This document shows positions 26,708 to 35,499 of a stretch of DNA of 64,000 bases, in pieces; position 1 is the first letter of the stretch; each line of letters starts with the position of its first letter. Made by a program: the position numbers and the translations under genes. This DNA is from a virus, in IMG/VR virus record IMGVR_UViG_3300030099_006646, positions 93,135-157,134 of that record; one strand, given 5' to 3'. Under the pieces are notes generated by a model. The model did not search any database. It was not told where the DNA came from and saw nothing but the letters and a program-made list of their open reading frames with translations.

Positions 26708-27556
26708 ATGAACCTTGTAGGAAACACGCCTCTTGTAAAGTTGGGCGATAAACTTTACGCTAAGTTCGAAGCATACAACCCATCCGGCTCTATCAAAGAC
26801 AGGATGGCTGCTTACATTCTCCAAAAAGCCGAAGAGAACGGCGATTTAAGAGAAGGCTATACTATTGTAGAAGCTTCATCAGGAAACACAGGTATAGCCT
26901 TTGCTATGCTCGCAGCAGCCAAAGGATACGGCTGTATTATTGTTATGCCTCGTAACATGAGTGAAGAGCGCAAGCAAATGATGCGCTCCTTCGGTGCTCG
27001 TATTATTGAAGTAGGCGACAATGCTTTTAAAGATGCGATTGAGCAGAGAGATCAACTAGTCCACAACTTTGGAACTTATTGGTCTCCACGGCAGTTTAGC
27101 AATATTCATAACATTGAATGTCACGAGAAAACCACAGCAGCAGAAATCGCACAAGCCGTTTTGGATATGCCCGCCCGTCTTTCTGCCCTTGTATCAGGAG
27201 CAGGCACAGGCGGAACTATTATGGGCTGTCAGCGAAGATTGAGCAAGCTATGGAGTGATGCCCGCTTTCTGCTTACAACGCCCTTAGAGGACGCAGCAAG
27301 CCACGGCATACAAGGCATTAACGATGGCGCAGACTTTTTGGTTGATAAAACTCTTATTGATGAAGAACTTGTTGTTTCCACACAAGAAGCAAAAGAAAGA
27401 GCTTGTCGTTTAGCAAAAGAAAATGGCTTGCTTGTAGGCATTAGTTCTGGTGCCAATGTGCTCGCAGCAGAGCGATGGATAGAAAAAAATAACCCCACCG
27501 GAGTGGTGGTAACCTTTCTTTGTGACAGAGGAGAAAGGTATTTGAGTTGTATGTAA
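26708..27556 (+). CDS. Cysteine synthase (O-acetylserine sulfhydrylase)
   Basis: This 282-residue PLP enzyme makes cysteine from O-acetylserine and sulfide. Family marks are present: GNTPLVKL near the N-terminus, PLP lysine 30 in NPSGSIKDR, SSGNTG for substrate binding, the phosphate loop GAGTGGT and a C-terminal GISSGAN. It is slightly shorter than bacterial CysK/CysM (about 300-320). It lies between two leader-tagged genes but has no leader itself. In a phage it may sustain cysteine supply or alter sulfur flow; that is inference. Confidence 0.88.
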   Translation: MNLVGNTPLVKLGDKLYAKFEAYNPSGSIKDRMAAYILQKAEENGDLREGYTIVEASSGNTGIAFAMLAAAKGYGCIIVMPRNMSEERKQMMRSFGARIIEVGDNAFKDAIEQRDQLVHNFGTYWSPRQFSNIHNIECHEKTTAAEIAQAVLDMPARLSALVSGAGTGGTIMGCQRRLSKLWSDARFLLTTPLEDAASHGIQGINDGADFLVDKTLIDEELVVSTQEAKERACRLAKENGLLVGISSGANVLAAERWIEKNNPTGVVVTFLCDRGERYLSCM

Positions 27557-27566
27557 CTATTTAATA
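27556..27566 (+). promoter_or_regulatory. Candidate late element ACTATTTAATA
   Basis: The 11-nt element follows the cysteine synthase stop and lies 17 nt before the start of a leader-tagged gene, which has its own SD (CGGAG). Confidence 0.45.
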
Positions 27567-27583
27567 AAGACGGAGATTTAAAA

Positions 27584-28021
27584 ATGAAACTTAACGAACT
27601 ACGAAACTTAATAAAAGAAGTTATCAAAGAACAGCAAGAGTCTGATTTCAGTAATCACCCAAATAGAAGCGTTGCTTCATATTTTAGAGCAATGCTTAGG
27701 CAACCACCGTCTAGGCACCAAAATCTAGCTGATTTGTACGACATCATGATTAGCGCTCCCGACAGCGCCCTAGACCGAGCAGAAGAGATGGGCTTTACTC
27801 GTGGCTTAGTTAAATTCCATCTAAGAGGATTAAAGGACGCTTCTGGCTTACCGGCTGGACAAGAGTTGTTTGCCGCAGCACAAGCAGCAGCACAAGCCCG
27901 AAGAGACGCAGAGGAAAAAGCCCGCGCAGAGCGAGAAGCAAATCCACCGCCGCCAAAAGATATGGCAGACCTAGTTTACCCAAGAGATTCTCGTGGAAAG
28001 ATCATCGGTCGTGCTGATTAA
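27584..28021 (+). CDS. Leader-tagged (class A) protein, 145 aa
   Basis: The N-terminus MKLNELRNLIKEVIKEQQE is a class A leader variant. The middle is helical, and residues about 100-125 form an Ala/Glu/Arg-rich helix (AAAQAAAQARRDAEEKARAE), then PPPPKD and a short C-terminal segment. The body is not recognised. It has the candidate late element upstream, consistent with a virion protein. Confidence 0.65.
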   Translation: MKLNELRNLIKEVIKEQQESDFSNHPNRSVASYFRAMLRQPPSRHQNLADLYDIMISAPDSALDRAEEMGFTRGLVKFHLRGLKDASGLPAGQELFAAAQAAAQARRDAEEKARAEREANPPPPKDMADLVYPRDSRGKIIGRAD

Positions 28022-28036
28022 AAAGGAAACCATCTC

Positions 28037-28126
28037 ATGAGCCTATTGGCAGGATTAGGAATGTTCGTTGTTATGAGCCTCTTCATCCTGCTTGTTTTGG
28101 TTGATGATGAAAAGAAAGAGAAATAA
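28037..28126 (+). CDS. Tiny membrane protein, 29 aa
   Basis: ATG 28037 starts a frame of one hydrophobic helix (residues 3-23: MSLLAGLG through ILLVLV) with a charged DDEKKEK end. AAAGGAAA lies about 12 nt upstream. It may be a small membrane peptide. No family is recognised, and chance cannot be excluded at this size. Confidence 0.4.
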   Translation: MSLLAGLGMFVVMSLFILLVLVDDEKKEK

Positions 28127-28136
28127 ATCTTTTACC

Positions 28137-28164
28137 TTGAAAACACTCTAATCACGCTTATAAT
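28137..28164 (+). promoter_or_regulatory. Sigma70-like promoter for dnaE
   Basis: TTGAAA at 28137-28142, 16-nt spacer, TATAAT at 28159-28164 (ACGCT-TATAAT context). Leader of about 18 nt with AAAGGAG. Confidence 0.85.
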
Positions 28165-28187
28165 ATAGGCATTAAAAGGAGTATATT

Positions 28188-31100
28188 ATGAGTAGGAAGA
28201 CGCCTTCCATTCCGTTCGTCAATTTGCACGGACATTCAACGTTTAGCATCAATGATGGCTTTGGGTTCCCACAAGAACACATGGACTTTGCTTACAACAA
28301 CGGCTGCGATGCCTTGGCTCTTACTGACCACGGTCACGCCAATGGTATGAGTTACCAACTTCTTCACGCAAAGAAGATGAAAGCAGAAGGCAAAGACTTC
28401 AAGCCAATCTTTGGCGTTGAAGCATACTTCCTGCCATCTATTGAAGACTGGCTTGCAGAAGTTGAAGAACTCAAAGAAGACAAGAAAGCTGCCAGAAAGC
28501 TAAAGAAGCACACTGGCACTATGGAGTCTGAAGATGAAGGCGAAACAAAAGACAGCAAACGTGTGCGTAACCGCAGACGTCATTTAATTCTTCTTGCTCA
28601 AAGTCAAAAAGGATTGAGCAACATATTTAAACTTATTTCGGAAAGTTTCACAAACGACAACTTTTATCGCTTTCCGAGAATCGACTACAAACTATTGGAG
28701 AAATACAATGAAGGGGTTATGGCTTCGTCTGCTTGCCTTGGTGGTGTTTACGCAGGTGACTATTGGGCTAATCGTGACAGCGGCAGCGATGCTGTTTTAG
28801 ATGCTATGCGCCGAACAACAACCAAGATGCAATCCATCTTTGGTGATCGTTGGTTCGGTGAGGTGCAGTGGAACAACATTCCAGAACAGCATGAACTAAA
28901 CAAATACATTCTACAAATCAAAGACGAGTTTAATCTTAAAGTTATTTCCACAGCAGACAGTCATTACCCGACTGACACTGCTTGGAAAGATAGAGAACTA
29001 TACAAGCGTCTTGGTTTTCTTAATCGTCCAACAAAGCCTGAATGGCTTTCGGACCATCTACCAGAAGACATCGAAGAAATTGGTTACGAGCTTTATCCAA
29101 AGAACGGCGACCAAATGTTCGAGGCTTACAAGAAGTATTCTGCTGAATGCGGTGTAGAGTACGACGATGAAGAAGTAAAAGAAACTATCTCTTATACTTA
29201 TCACATCGCACATGAAGTTATTGAAGACTTTATGCCGGATGATTCAATCAAGCTTCCTGACTTTGTTATTCCAGATGGAATGGAAGCAGAGACGGTTCTA
29301 GAAGAATACGCTCTTCTAGCTTTAAAAGAGAAAGAACTTCACCTAGATAAAGAATACTCTGACCGATTGAAGCATGAGCTTGAGGTAATCAACGGTCAGG
29401 GCTTTGCTAAATACTTTCTTACAATGAAGGCTATTGCTGATAAAGCAAACGAAGGTTGGCTTACAGGTCTAGGTCGAGGCTCTGCTGCTTCGTCTCTTGT
29501 GTCTTATGTCTTGGGCATTACGCAGATTGACCCTATCAAGTACAATCTAATCTTCTCGCGCTTTATGTCTGAGAACCAAGCACAGATTGGTATGCCTGAT
29601 ATTGATTACGATGTAAGTGATCGTATGGCTCTTACAGAAAAACTAATTGAAGATTGGGGTGAGACATCTGTTGTCCCTATCTCTAACTATAATACCCTGC
29701 AACTTCGCTCTCTAATCAAAGATATCTCCAAGTTTTATGAGATTCCTTTCATAGAAGTAAATAAAGTTACAGGTGCTATGATTAATGAAGCTATGCCCCA
29801 CGCCAAAGCAAAGCACGGCATTAAAGCAGGCGTCTATAATCCTACCTTTGAAGAAGTAAAAGAGTTCTCTTCAAGCCTTCAGGCGTTCTTTCGTAAGTAT
29901 CCTCATGTTGCTACGCACGTCGATGGTATCTACGGCTCTATTCGCGCTGTATCCCGTCACGCTGGTGGTGTTGTGATTGGTCAAGAGCTAGACAAGCACA
30001 TGCCACTTATCTCTTCTGGTGGAGTGCGACAAACTCCCTGGTCAGAAGGAATGAATGTTCGTCACTTGGAGCCACTAGGCTTTATTAAGTTTGACTTGCT
30101 TGGTCTTTCTACGCTGGCTATGATGGAGAATGCTATTAAAGCAATCTTAAAGCGTCATCACAATGTAGAGAACCCAACATTCAAAGACATTAAAAAGTAT
30201 TACGACAAAACTCTTCACCCAGATGTTATTGACTTTGATGACCAGAAGGTGTACAAGAATGTATTCCACAAAGGTAAGTTTGTAGGTACATTCCAGTTTA
30301 CACAAGCAGGCGTCCAAAACTTCTGCAAACGAGCCAAGCCTACTTGTCTTGATGACCTTTCGGCTATTACATCTATCTATCGTCCAGGTCCTCTCAGCGC
30401 CAAAGTAGATAGGCTATACACCAAAGCCAAGAATAACAAAGATAGTGTAAATTATCTTCACCCTCTTATCGAAGAAGAGACGAGAGAGACATTCGGCTTT
30501 GTTCTTTACCAGGAGCAGATTGCTACAATCACTCACAAGATTGGTAAAAACATTACGCTTGACGAAGGAAACATTATTCGTAAGCTCTTAACCAAGCGAG
30601 GAACAGGTAAAGAAAAACAACTTAAAAAGTTCCACGACAGGTTTATCCAAGGAGCTTTGGAAAAGAAGATTGATAAAACTACAGCACAGGAAATCTGGCA
30701 GACCCTAGAAAACTTCGCTAAGTATGGGTTCAACAAAGCTCACTCAACTTCTTATGCTGCTATTTCTTATCAGTGTGCTTGGCTCTACACTTACTATCCA
30801 GCAGAGTGGATGGCTGCTTTCTTGGACAAAGAGCCCGAGGCAAGAAAAGAAAAAGCAATCAATATTGCAAAATCTTTCGGTTTTAACATTCGAGGGCTTG
30901 ATGTAAATCTTTCAGGAATTGAATGGGAGATTGACCCTGACGATGATAAAACTCTTATCCAGCCGCTTAACTCTCTTAAAGGACTAGGAGATAAAGCTAT
31001 TGAGCAGATTCTCAATCATCGACCTTTTAGTTCAGTTGAAGATTTAATCTTTAACGAAGAGATTGTATATTCTAAACTTAACAAAAAGGCTCTAAATGTT

Positions 31101-31643
31101 TTAGCATTGAGTGGAGCTTTGGATTGTCTTAAAGACGACAGGTTTAAAGGAATGAAACACTTCTGGTCTTCTGTTGTTGTTGATAGACCAAAGAATAAGA
31201 AGAAGTTAGATGAAAATATTCAAGCATATCAAGAAGAAGCTGAATTTTCGATTGATGAAAAGATTGCTAATCTTTCTGATCTTACCGGCATCTTTCCTCT
31301 TGATCTTGTTATTAATGATTCTCTACACCAGCGCTTTCGTGACCGCGCTATTCCCCCTTTAGGAGACGAGGATAATCGCTTCTCTTATCAAGTAAACGAT
31401 GGCTATATTACTTGGTGTATCCCACGAGAAGTAATTAAAAAGAAAACCAGAAATAAAAAGGATTTTTGGATAGTTAGAGTAACGGACGAAACCTGCGTTG
31501 ATAGCAAGATTAAATGCTGGGGCGTAAACTCAGATAAAGACAATCTTTACTTGAATCGTCCTTATATTGTAAAAGTAAACTTTAGCGACCAGTGGGGGTT
31601 CTCTACCAAGAGAGGCACTTCTAACTGGAAATTGATGGGATAA
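28188..31643 (+). CDS. dnaE: DNA polymerase III alpha subunit (family C, DnaE)
   Basis: This 1151-residue protein is close to full bacterial DnaE length. The N-terminal PHP domain starts with NLHGHSTFS (His 14, His 16) and has LTDHGHANG. The polymerase core has GRGSAASSLVSYVLGIT, the catalytic pair in PDIDYDVSDR (Asp about 471 and 473) and the third Asp in IKFDLLGL (about 635). The C-terminal part has a helix-hairpin-helix (LNSLKGLGDKAIEQIL) and an OB-like end. It has its own promoter and a good SD. Beside the small family A polymerase at 12513 it is the likely replicase. No clamp-binding peptide or epsilon exonuclease was identified. Confidence 0.93.
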   Translation: MSRKTPSIPFVNLHGHSTFSINDGFGFPQEHMDFAYNNGCDALALTDHGHANGMSYQLLHAKKMKAEGKDFKPIFGVEAYFLPSIEDWLAEVEELKEDKKAARKLKKHTGTMESEDEGETKDSKRVRNRRRHLILLAQSQKGLSNIFKLISESFTNDNFYRFPRIDYKLLEKYNEGVMASSACLGGVYAGDYWANRDSGSDAVLDAMRRTTTKMQSIFGDRWFGEVQWNNIPEQHELNKYILQIKDEFNLKVISTADSHYPTDTAWKDRELYKRLGFLNRPTKPEWLSDHLPEDIEEIGYELYPKNGDQMFEAYKKYSAECGVEYDDEEVKETISYTYHIAHEVIEDFMPDDSIKLPDFVIPDGMEAETVLEEYALLALKEKELHLDKEYSDRLKHELEVINGQGFAKYFLTMKAIADKANEGWLTGLGRGSAASSLVSYVLGITQIDPIKYNLIFSRFMSENQAQIGMPDIDYDVSDRMALTEKLIEDWGETSVVPISNYNTLQLRSLIKDISKFYEIPFIEVNKVTGAMINEAMPHAKAKHGIKAGVYNPTFEEVKEFSSSLQAFFRKYPHVATHVDGIYGSIRAVSRHAGGVVIGQELDKHMPLISSGGVRQTPWSEGMNVRHLEPLGFIKFDLLGLSTLAMMENAIKAILKRHHNVENPTFKDIKKYYDKTLHPDVIDFDDQKVYKNVFHKGKFVGTFQFTQAGVQNFCKRAKPTCLDDLSAITSIYRPGPLSAKVDRLYTKAKNNKDSVNYLHPLIEEETRETFGFVLYQEQIATITHKIGKNITLDEGNIIRKLLTKRGTGKEKQLKKFHDRFIQGALEKKIDKTTAQEIWQTLENFAKYGFNKAHSTSYAAISYQCAWLYTYYPAEWMAAFLDKEPEARKEKAINIAKSFGFNIRGLDVNLSGIEWEIDPDDDKTLIQPLNSLKGLGDKAIEQILNHRPFSSVEDLIFNEEIVYSKLNKKALNVLALSGALDCLKDDRFKGMKHFWSSVVVDRPKNKKKLDENIQAYQEEAEFSIDEKIANLSDLTGIFPLDLVINDSLHQRFRDRAIPPLGDEDNRFSYQVNDGYITWCIPREVIKKKTRNKKDFWIVRVTDETCVDSKIKCWGVNSDKDNLYLNRPYIVKVNFSDQWGFSTKRGTSNWKLMG

Positions 31644-31645
31644 TA

Positions 31646-31750
31646 ATGAGCGACTTCGAGATTATAGGAATATTCTTTGGATTTTTGACAGGGCTAGTAT
31701 TAGCTCCTGGTATCATCCTTAAGATTAAAGAATATTTGGACAGAAAATGA
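31646..31750 (+). CDS. Tiny membrane protein, 34 aa
   Basis: The frame begins just after the dnaE stop. One hydrophobic helix (IIGIFFGFLTGLVLAPGIIL) is followed by a basic KIKEYLDRK tail. Its stop overlaps the start of the next tiny membrane gene (ATGA). A pair of coupled small membrane proteins could be a holin-type or host-membrane function; this is speculative. Confidence 0.45.
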   Translation: MSDFEIIGIFFGFLTGLVLAPGIILKIKEYLDRK

Positions 31751-31869
31751 AATGGGAAACCAAAGATAAACTAAGAAAAGGAGGATTTGTTCTTTTTCTT
31801 ATATTGTGGGGGCTAGCGATCGGCTATTTCTTTACAAACTGTCAAGATACACCTATAATAATGTTCTAG
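31747..31869 (+). CDS. Tiny membrane protein, 40 aa
   Basis: ATG 31747 overlaps the preceding stop by 4 nt. A basic N-terminus (MKWETKDKLRKGG) is followed by one membrane helix (FVLFLILWGLAIGYFF) and a short polar end with one Cys. It is 7 nt before the Dam methylase gene. No family recognised. Confidence 0.45.
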   Translation: MKWETKDKLRKGGFVLFLILWGLAIGYFFTNCQDTPIIMF

Positions 31870-31876
31870 GAGAACC

Positions 31877-32671
31877 ATGAAATCACCTTTAAGATATCCA
31901 GGCGGTAAATCAAGAGGCGCTAAATACATCACAACCTTTGTTCCAAACGATGCAGAAGAGTTCTGCTCTCCTTTTATCGGAGGAGGCTCAGTAGAGTTGA
32001 TGATTGCAGCCAGAGGCACAAAGGTTTATGGTTATGATATATTCCAGCCTTTGACTTGCTTCTGGAAACATCTTCTTAAGTCCCCTATGGCTCTTGCCAC
32101 GCTCTCTGATACATATCGCACTCCGCTTGATGGAAACAGAGGACTCACAAGGCAAGACTTTCTGCGATTTAAGAAAGATCTTTGTGAAGAGCCTGCGACT
32201 ACTTTGACACACGCAGCAAAATTCTATGCACTCAATCGCAGTTCATTCTCAGGCGCTACACTTTCAGGCGGCTACTCAAAGCAAGCAGCCTATAAGCGCT
32301 TCACAACTAGCTCTATTGAGCGCGTAAGGAAGTTTCAAGAGCCTAACCTAGAGGTGGATTGCCTAGACTTTAAAGAGTCCATATCTAAGCATCCTGATGC
32401 GTTCTTGTATTGTGACCCTCCCTACATGCTAGAGAAGAACAACAATCTTTATGGAAAGAATGGCGATACCCACTCAGGCTTTGACCACGAAGGACTATTT
32501 AATCTATTGAATAAAAGAAAAGGATGGTTATTATCTTATAATAATACTCCTGAAATCAGAGAGATGTATAAGGATTACGAAATCTTTGATGCACACTGGG
32601 CTTATGGCATGAAAAATGTTTCAACAAAAACGATGGGTTCCAGTTCTGAAATACTAATTATAGGGCAATGA
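31877..32671 (+). CDS. Dam-type N6-adenine DNA methyltransferase (D12 class), first copy
   Basis: This 264-residue enzyme has SAM-binding motif I at LRYPGGKSRGAKY near the N-terminus, an FCSPFIGGGSVELM segment and catalytic motif IV DPPY in LYCDPPYML (about residue 177). These define D12-class methylases such as Dam, which methylate adenine, often in GATC. It may protect phage DNA from host nucleases. A second, more distant member lies at 57017. No cognate restriction gene is adjacent, although the next gene has a nuclease-like fold. Confidence 0.9.
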   Translation: MKSPLRYPGGKSRGAKYITTFVPNDAEEFCSPFIGGGSVELMIAARGTKVYGYDIFQPLTCFWKHLLKSPMALATLSDTYRTPLDGNRGLTRQDFLRFKKDLCEEPATTLTHAAKFYALNRSSFSGATLSGGYSKQAAYKRFTTSSIERVRKFQEPNLEVDCLDFKESISKHPDAFLYCDPPYMLEKNNNLYGKNGDTHSGFDHEGLFNLLNKRKGWLLSYNNTPEIREMYKDYEIFDAHWAYGMKNVSTKTMGSSSEILIIGQ

Positions 32672-33795
32672 ACATGAACAAAGATCTTAGAAAGCTTGTA
32701 GTATCTGTAGTGAAAGAGGAAGTAGAAAACTTCAAGGTTCCTCCTGAGATGAAAAAGAGCCTAGATGGTCCTATGCCCAGCCCGCAAGATAGTGAAGAAA
32801 GAAATCTTCAGAAAGCGATTAGGGCTATTGAAGCAGAGGGGTACGATTACGAGATTCGCGGAAAAAACACCATTATTATTAGGGATGATGATAGAATAGA
32901 GACTCTTGAGAAAATGAAATCTATGCTCATTCCGCAAGGTTTCAGGCACAACCCAATTGGAGGTGGCAGTAGCATTGGACGCCTTGAGGTTAAAGATAAA
33001 ACCCTTGGAAACGTTTATATCCTAATTAAGCCAAAATCGCGCAGAGCAGCAGCTACGGCTGGTATGGATTTCGAAGATAAGATGGCGCAACTTATAAATG
33101 ACAAATATGCAACGATGGGAGTAAAAGCATCAACAGCCGGGTTTGGACCCGGATCAGACCTCACTATAAAGACTCCCACAAAAACGATTACCGCAGAACT
33201 TAAGACAGCTTTGTCTGCCGATTTCGGTCAGTTTAGAGCACAATATAATCAAGAATCTGAATCATGGGAGCCTAGAAGAACATCTGGATTTGTGAAGAAT
33301 GAGAGTATATTTACTCCTTTGTTTGAGCAGTATTTGAGAAATTGGCTTAATGTAAACGCAACGTTCCGCAATCCCGCAGACTCTAGACTAAGAAAAGACG
33401 GGCTTAAAATAACAGGTCTTGCCCGTTCAGAGGGCACTGGCGAACTAAAAAGACAACTTCAGAACGATTGGTTTAGTGGCAAGACAGATTACAAAGTCCC
33501 TTTTCCATTCCAAATGATTGCCTCTTATTATGCTGATAAAGGCGATGAGTATATACAAATCAACGGTCGAGGATTGTACGCGCTTACACCCGAAGCTTCA
33601 AAAAAGCTAGGTGTTCCTATGTTTAAGGATCTTGGCTTGATATCTTACCTAAGATTTAGATTTAAACCAAGCCAGGGAGTTAATAGCGCTACTTCTTTTA
33701 CTGTAGCGGTAAAACTTAAAGGAAGGTATAAAGATTCTAATTTAAGCCTAACAAACGCTGAAGATTTGGATATAATAATAAACAAACTTCTATAG
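32668..33795 (+). CDS. Leader-tagged (class A-like) PD-(D/E)XK nuclease-like protein, 375 aa
   Basis: The start overlaps the Dam stop (ATGA-like). The N-terminus NKDLRKLVVSVVKEEVENF is a diverged class A leader. Residues about 45-120 form a small alpha/beta module. Then FE (135-136), GPGSDLTI with Asp 164 and ITAELK with Glu 177 and Lys 179 give the canonical restriction-fold active site E...D...ExK. The rest is helical and unassigned. Coupled to a methylase, it could be its nuclease partner, or a packaged nuclease used on entry. Confidence 0.62.
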   Translation: MNMNKDLRKLVVSVVKEEVENFKVPPEMKKSLDGPMPSPQDSEERNLQKAIRAIEAEGYDYEIRGKNTIIIRDDDRIETLEKMKSMLIPQGFRHNPIGGGSSIGRLEVKDKTLGNVYILIKPKSRRAAATAGMDFEDKMAQLINDKYATMGVKASTAGFGPGSDLTIKTPTKTITAELKTALSADFGQFRAQYNQESESWEPRRTSGFVKNESIFTPLFEQYLRNWLNVNATFRNPADSRLRKDGLKITGLARSEGTGELKRQLQNDWFSGKTDYKVPFPFQMIASYYADKGDEYIQINGRGLYALTPEASKKLGVPMFKDLGLISYLRFRFKPSQGVNSATSFTVAVKLKGRYKDSNLSLTNAEDLDIIINKLL

Positions 33796-33802
33796 GTGGT
33801 AT

Positions 33803-35257
33803 ATGAAAAATTTATGTCGTGCGGATTTAATCCGCGAAGCTTTATTGCGTGGCGAGAACAGCGCCACCCTAACTAACGATGGTGCACTGGTAGTCAACAC
33901 TACCCCCCACACTGGACGTTCACCAGAAGCAAAGTTTATTGTCGAGGACGATATAACAAAAGACTTGGTAGATTGGAAAAACAACCAAAAAATGACCAAG
34001 CAAAATTTTGAGATCTTTAAAAAAGAATATAAAATCCCTAATGATCTCTTTGTTCAAGAAGTATATGCAGGAGCAGACCCATCGCACCGTTTAAAGGTTC
34101 GCGTTCACACAAAGAACGCTTGGCACTCGGTCTTTGCACGAAACATGTTCTTTCTTCCTACAGAAGAGGAACTCCAAGGTTTCGAACCAGACTTTAATCT
34201 TTACTACATTCCCGGAAACACAACAGACCCACGAGTCATTATCTCTATGGAAGATAAGGAAATATATATCTCGGGAACTTCTTATGCTGGAGAGATGAAG
34301 AAAAGCGTCTTTTCGGTGCTTAACTTCTTATTACCCCAAAAGGGTATACTGCCCATGCATTGCTCCGTAAATGTCACCAGAACTTCCATGAGTTCTACAG
34401 TGTTCTTTGGATTATCAGGGACCGGTAAGACAACCCTTTCTGCCGACATAGATAACTGGCTTGTGGGAGACGACGAACACGGCTGGTCTGATGAAGGAGT
34501 TTTTAATTTTGAGGGCGGCTGCTACGCAAAGACAATCAACTTATCCCAAGAAGACGAACCCCTCATTCATCGCGCCTGCCACAAATTTGGGACTGTGCTT
34601 GAAAATGTAGTTACAAAAGACGGCACACCTGACTTTGAGGATTCTTCTATTGCTCAAAACAGCCGCGCTTCTTATCCGCTAGAGTTTGTAAAGAACACTT
34701 GGATGAACGCTAAAAGTGACCATCCTAAGAATGTTATTATGCTTACTTGTGATGCATATGGTATTTTACCTCCCGTCGCTCGCCTTAACACTCTAAATGC
34801 TGTAGAGCAATTCCTTTTAGGATATACAGCCAAGGTAGCAGGAACTGAGAAAGGAGTTAAAGAGCCTGAAGCGACCTTCTCGCACTGTTTTGGAGCACCC
34901 TTTATGCCCTTGAAGCCAAGGGTATACGCAAACCTCCTCAAAGAAAAAGTAAAAAAACACGATGTAACCTGCTGGCTTGTAAATACAGGTTGGACAGGAG
35001 GTCCTTACGGAGAAGGTAAAAGAATGCCTATCGCCTTAACCAGAAGGATTGTTCAATCTATTCAGAATGGATGGATGAAGGAATATAACTTTGAGAAGCA
35101 TATTTATACTGATTTAGATATACCAACGGACTGCAAATGGATTCCCGAGGAGATATTAAAGCCAGAAATGGGATGGAAAGATAAGAAAAAATATGTTGCG
35201 GAAGCTAATAAGTTAATGAGTATGTTTATTAAACGTTTAAAAGACGGGATGTTTTAA
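33803..35257 (+). CDS. pckA: Phosphoenolpyruvate carboxykinase (ATP type)
   Basis: This 484-residue enzyme interconverts oxaloacetate plus ATP and PEP plus CO2. All key parts are visible: TGRSP (Arg 39), SYAGEMKKSVFS (Tyr 161, Lys 166/167), MHCSVNV (His 186), the kinase loop GLSGTGKTTLS (203-213), the metal pair in GDDEHGW (223-224) and FNFEGGCYAK. A C-terminal NTGWTGGPYGEGKRM adenine-side loop is present. It is about 55 residues shorter than E. coli PckA, mainly at the N-terminus, but keeps the catalytic set. GGTGG is a weak SD. It sits between a tagged nuclease-like gene and small zinc-ribbon and dUTPase genes, with phage-like base composition and no mobile element nearby. Confidence 0.93.
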   Translation: MKNLCRADLIREALLRGENSATLTNDGALVVNTTPHTGRSPEAKFIVEDDITKDLVDWKNNQKMTKQNFEIFKKEYKIPNDLFVQEVYAGADPSHRLKVRVHTKNAWHSVFARNMFFLPTEEELQGFEPDFNLYYIPGNTTDPRVIISMEDKEIYISGTSYAGEMKKSVFSVLNFLLPQKGILPMHCSVNVTRTSMSSTVFFGLSGTGKTTLSADIDNWLVGDDEHGWSDEGVFNFEGGCYAKTINLSQEDEPLIHRACHKFGTVLENVVTKDGTPDFEDSSIAQNSRASYPLEFVKNTWMNAKSDHPKNVIMLTCDAYGILPPVARLNTLNAVEQFLLGYTAKVAGTEKGVKEPEATFSHCFGAPFMPLKPRVYANLLKEKVKKHDVTCWLVNTGWTGGPYGEGKRMPIALTRRIVQSIQNGWMKEYNFEKHIYTDLDIPTDCKWIPEEILKPEMGWKDKKKYVAEANKLMSMFIKRLKDGMF

Positions 35258-35271
35258 AGAGGTGAATATGT

Positions 35272-35499
35272 TTGAAAGTTGGAGATTTAGTAAAGTGGTG
35301 TGAAGAGATAGAAGGTAGAGTCTACTACGGCATGATTGTATGCGATGATGTCTATGAGAAATACCAGAACACCTTTTTAATAGAGATACTTCACGAAGCA
35401 GATATTCACGAATTGGTTGAGATATATTGGTTTGAAGACAAGTTCAGCGAACTTATTTGGAAAAGATATATTGATGTAGTTTCTGATTTTAACCCTTGA
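35272..35499 (+). CDS. Small SH3-like protein, 75 aa (TTG start)
   Basis: LKVGDLVKW opens a small beta-barrel-like domain, as in two other small genes here (43927 KKGDLVWVP, 63786 MGDLVECRH). TTG 35272 has GAGGTG about 7 nt upstream. An ATG at 35268 is out of frame and stops after 11 codons. The frame ends inside the promoter region for the next gene. Function unknown. Confidence 0.6.
   Translation: MKVGDLVKWCEEIEGRVYYGMIVCDDVYEKYQNTFLIEILHEADIHELVEIYWFEDKFSELIWKRYIDVVSDFNP

Noticed and set aside
35268-35303. ATG just upstream of the 75-aa gene
   Set aside because: Out of frame and stops after 11 codons; TTG 35272 gives the domain-like product.
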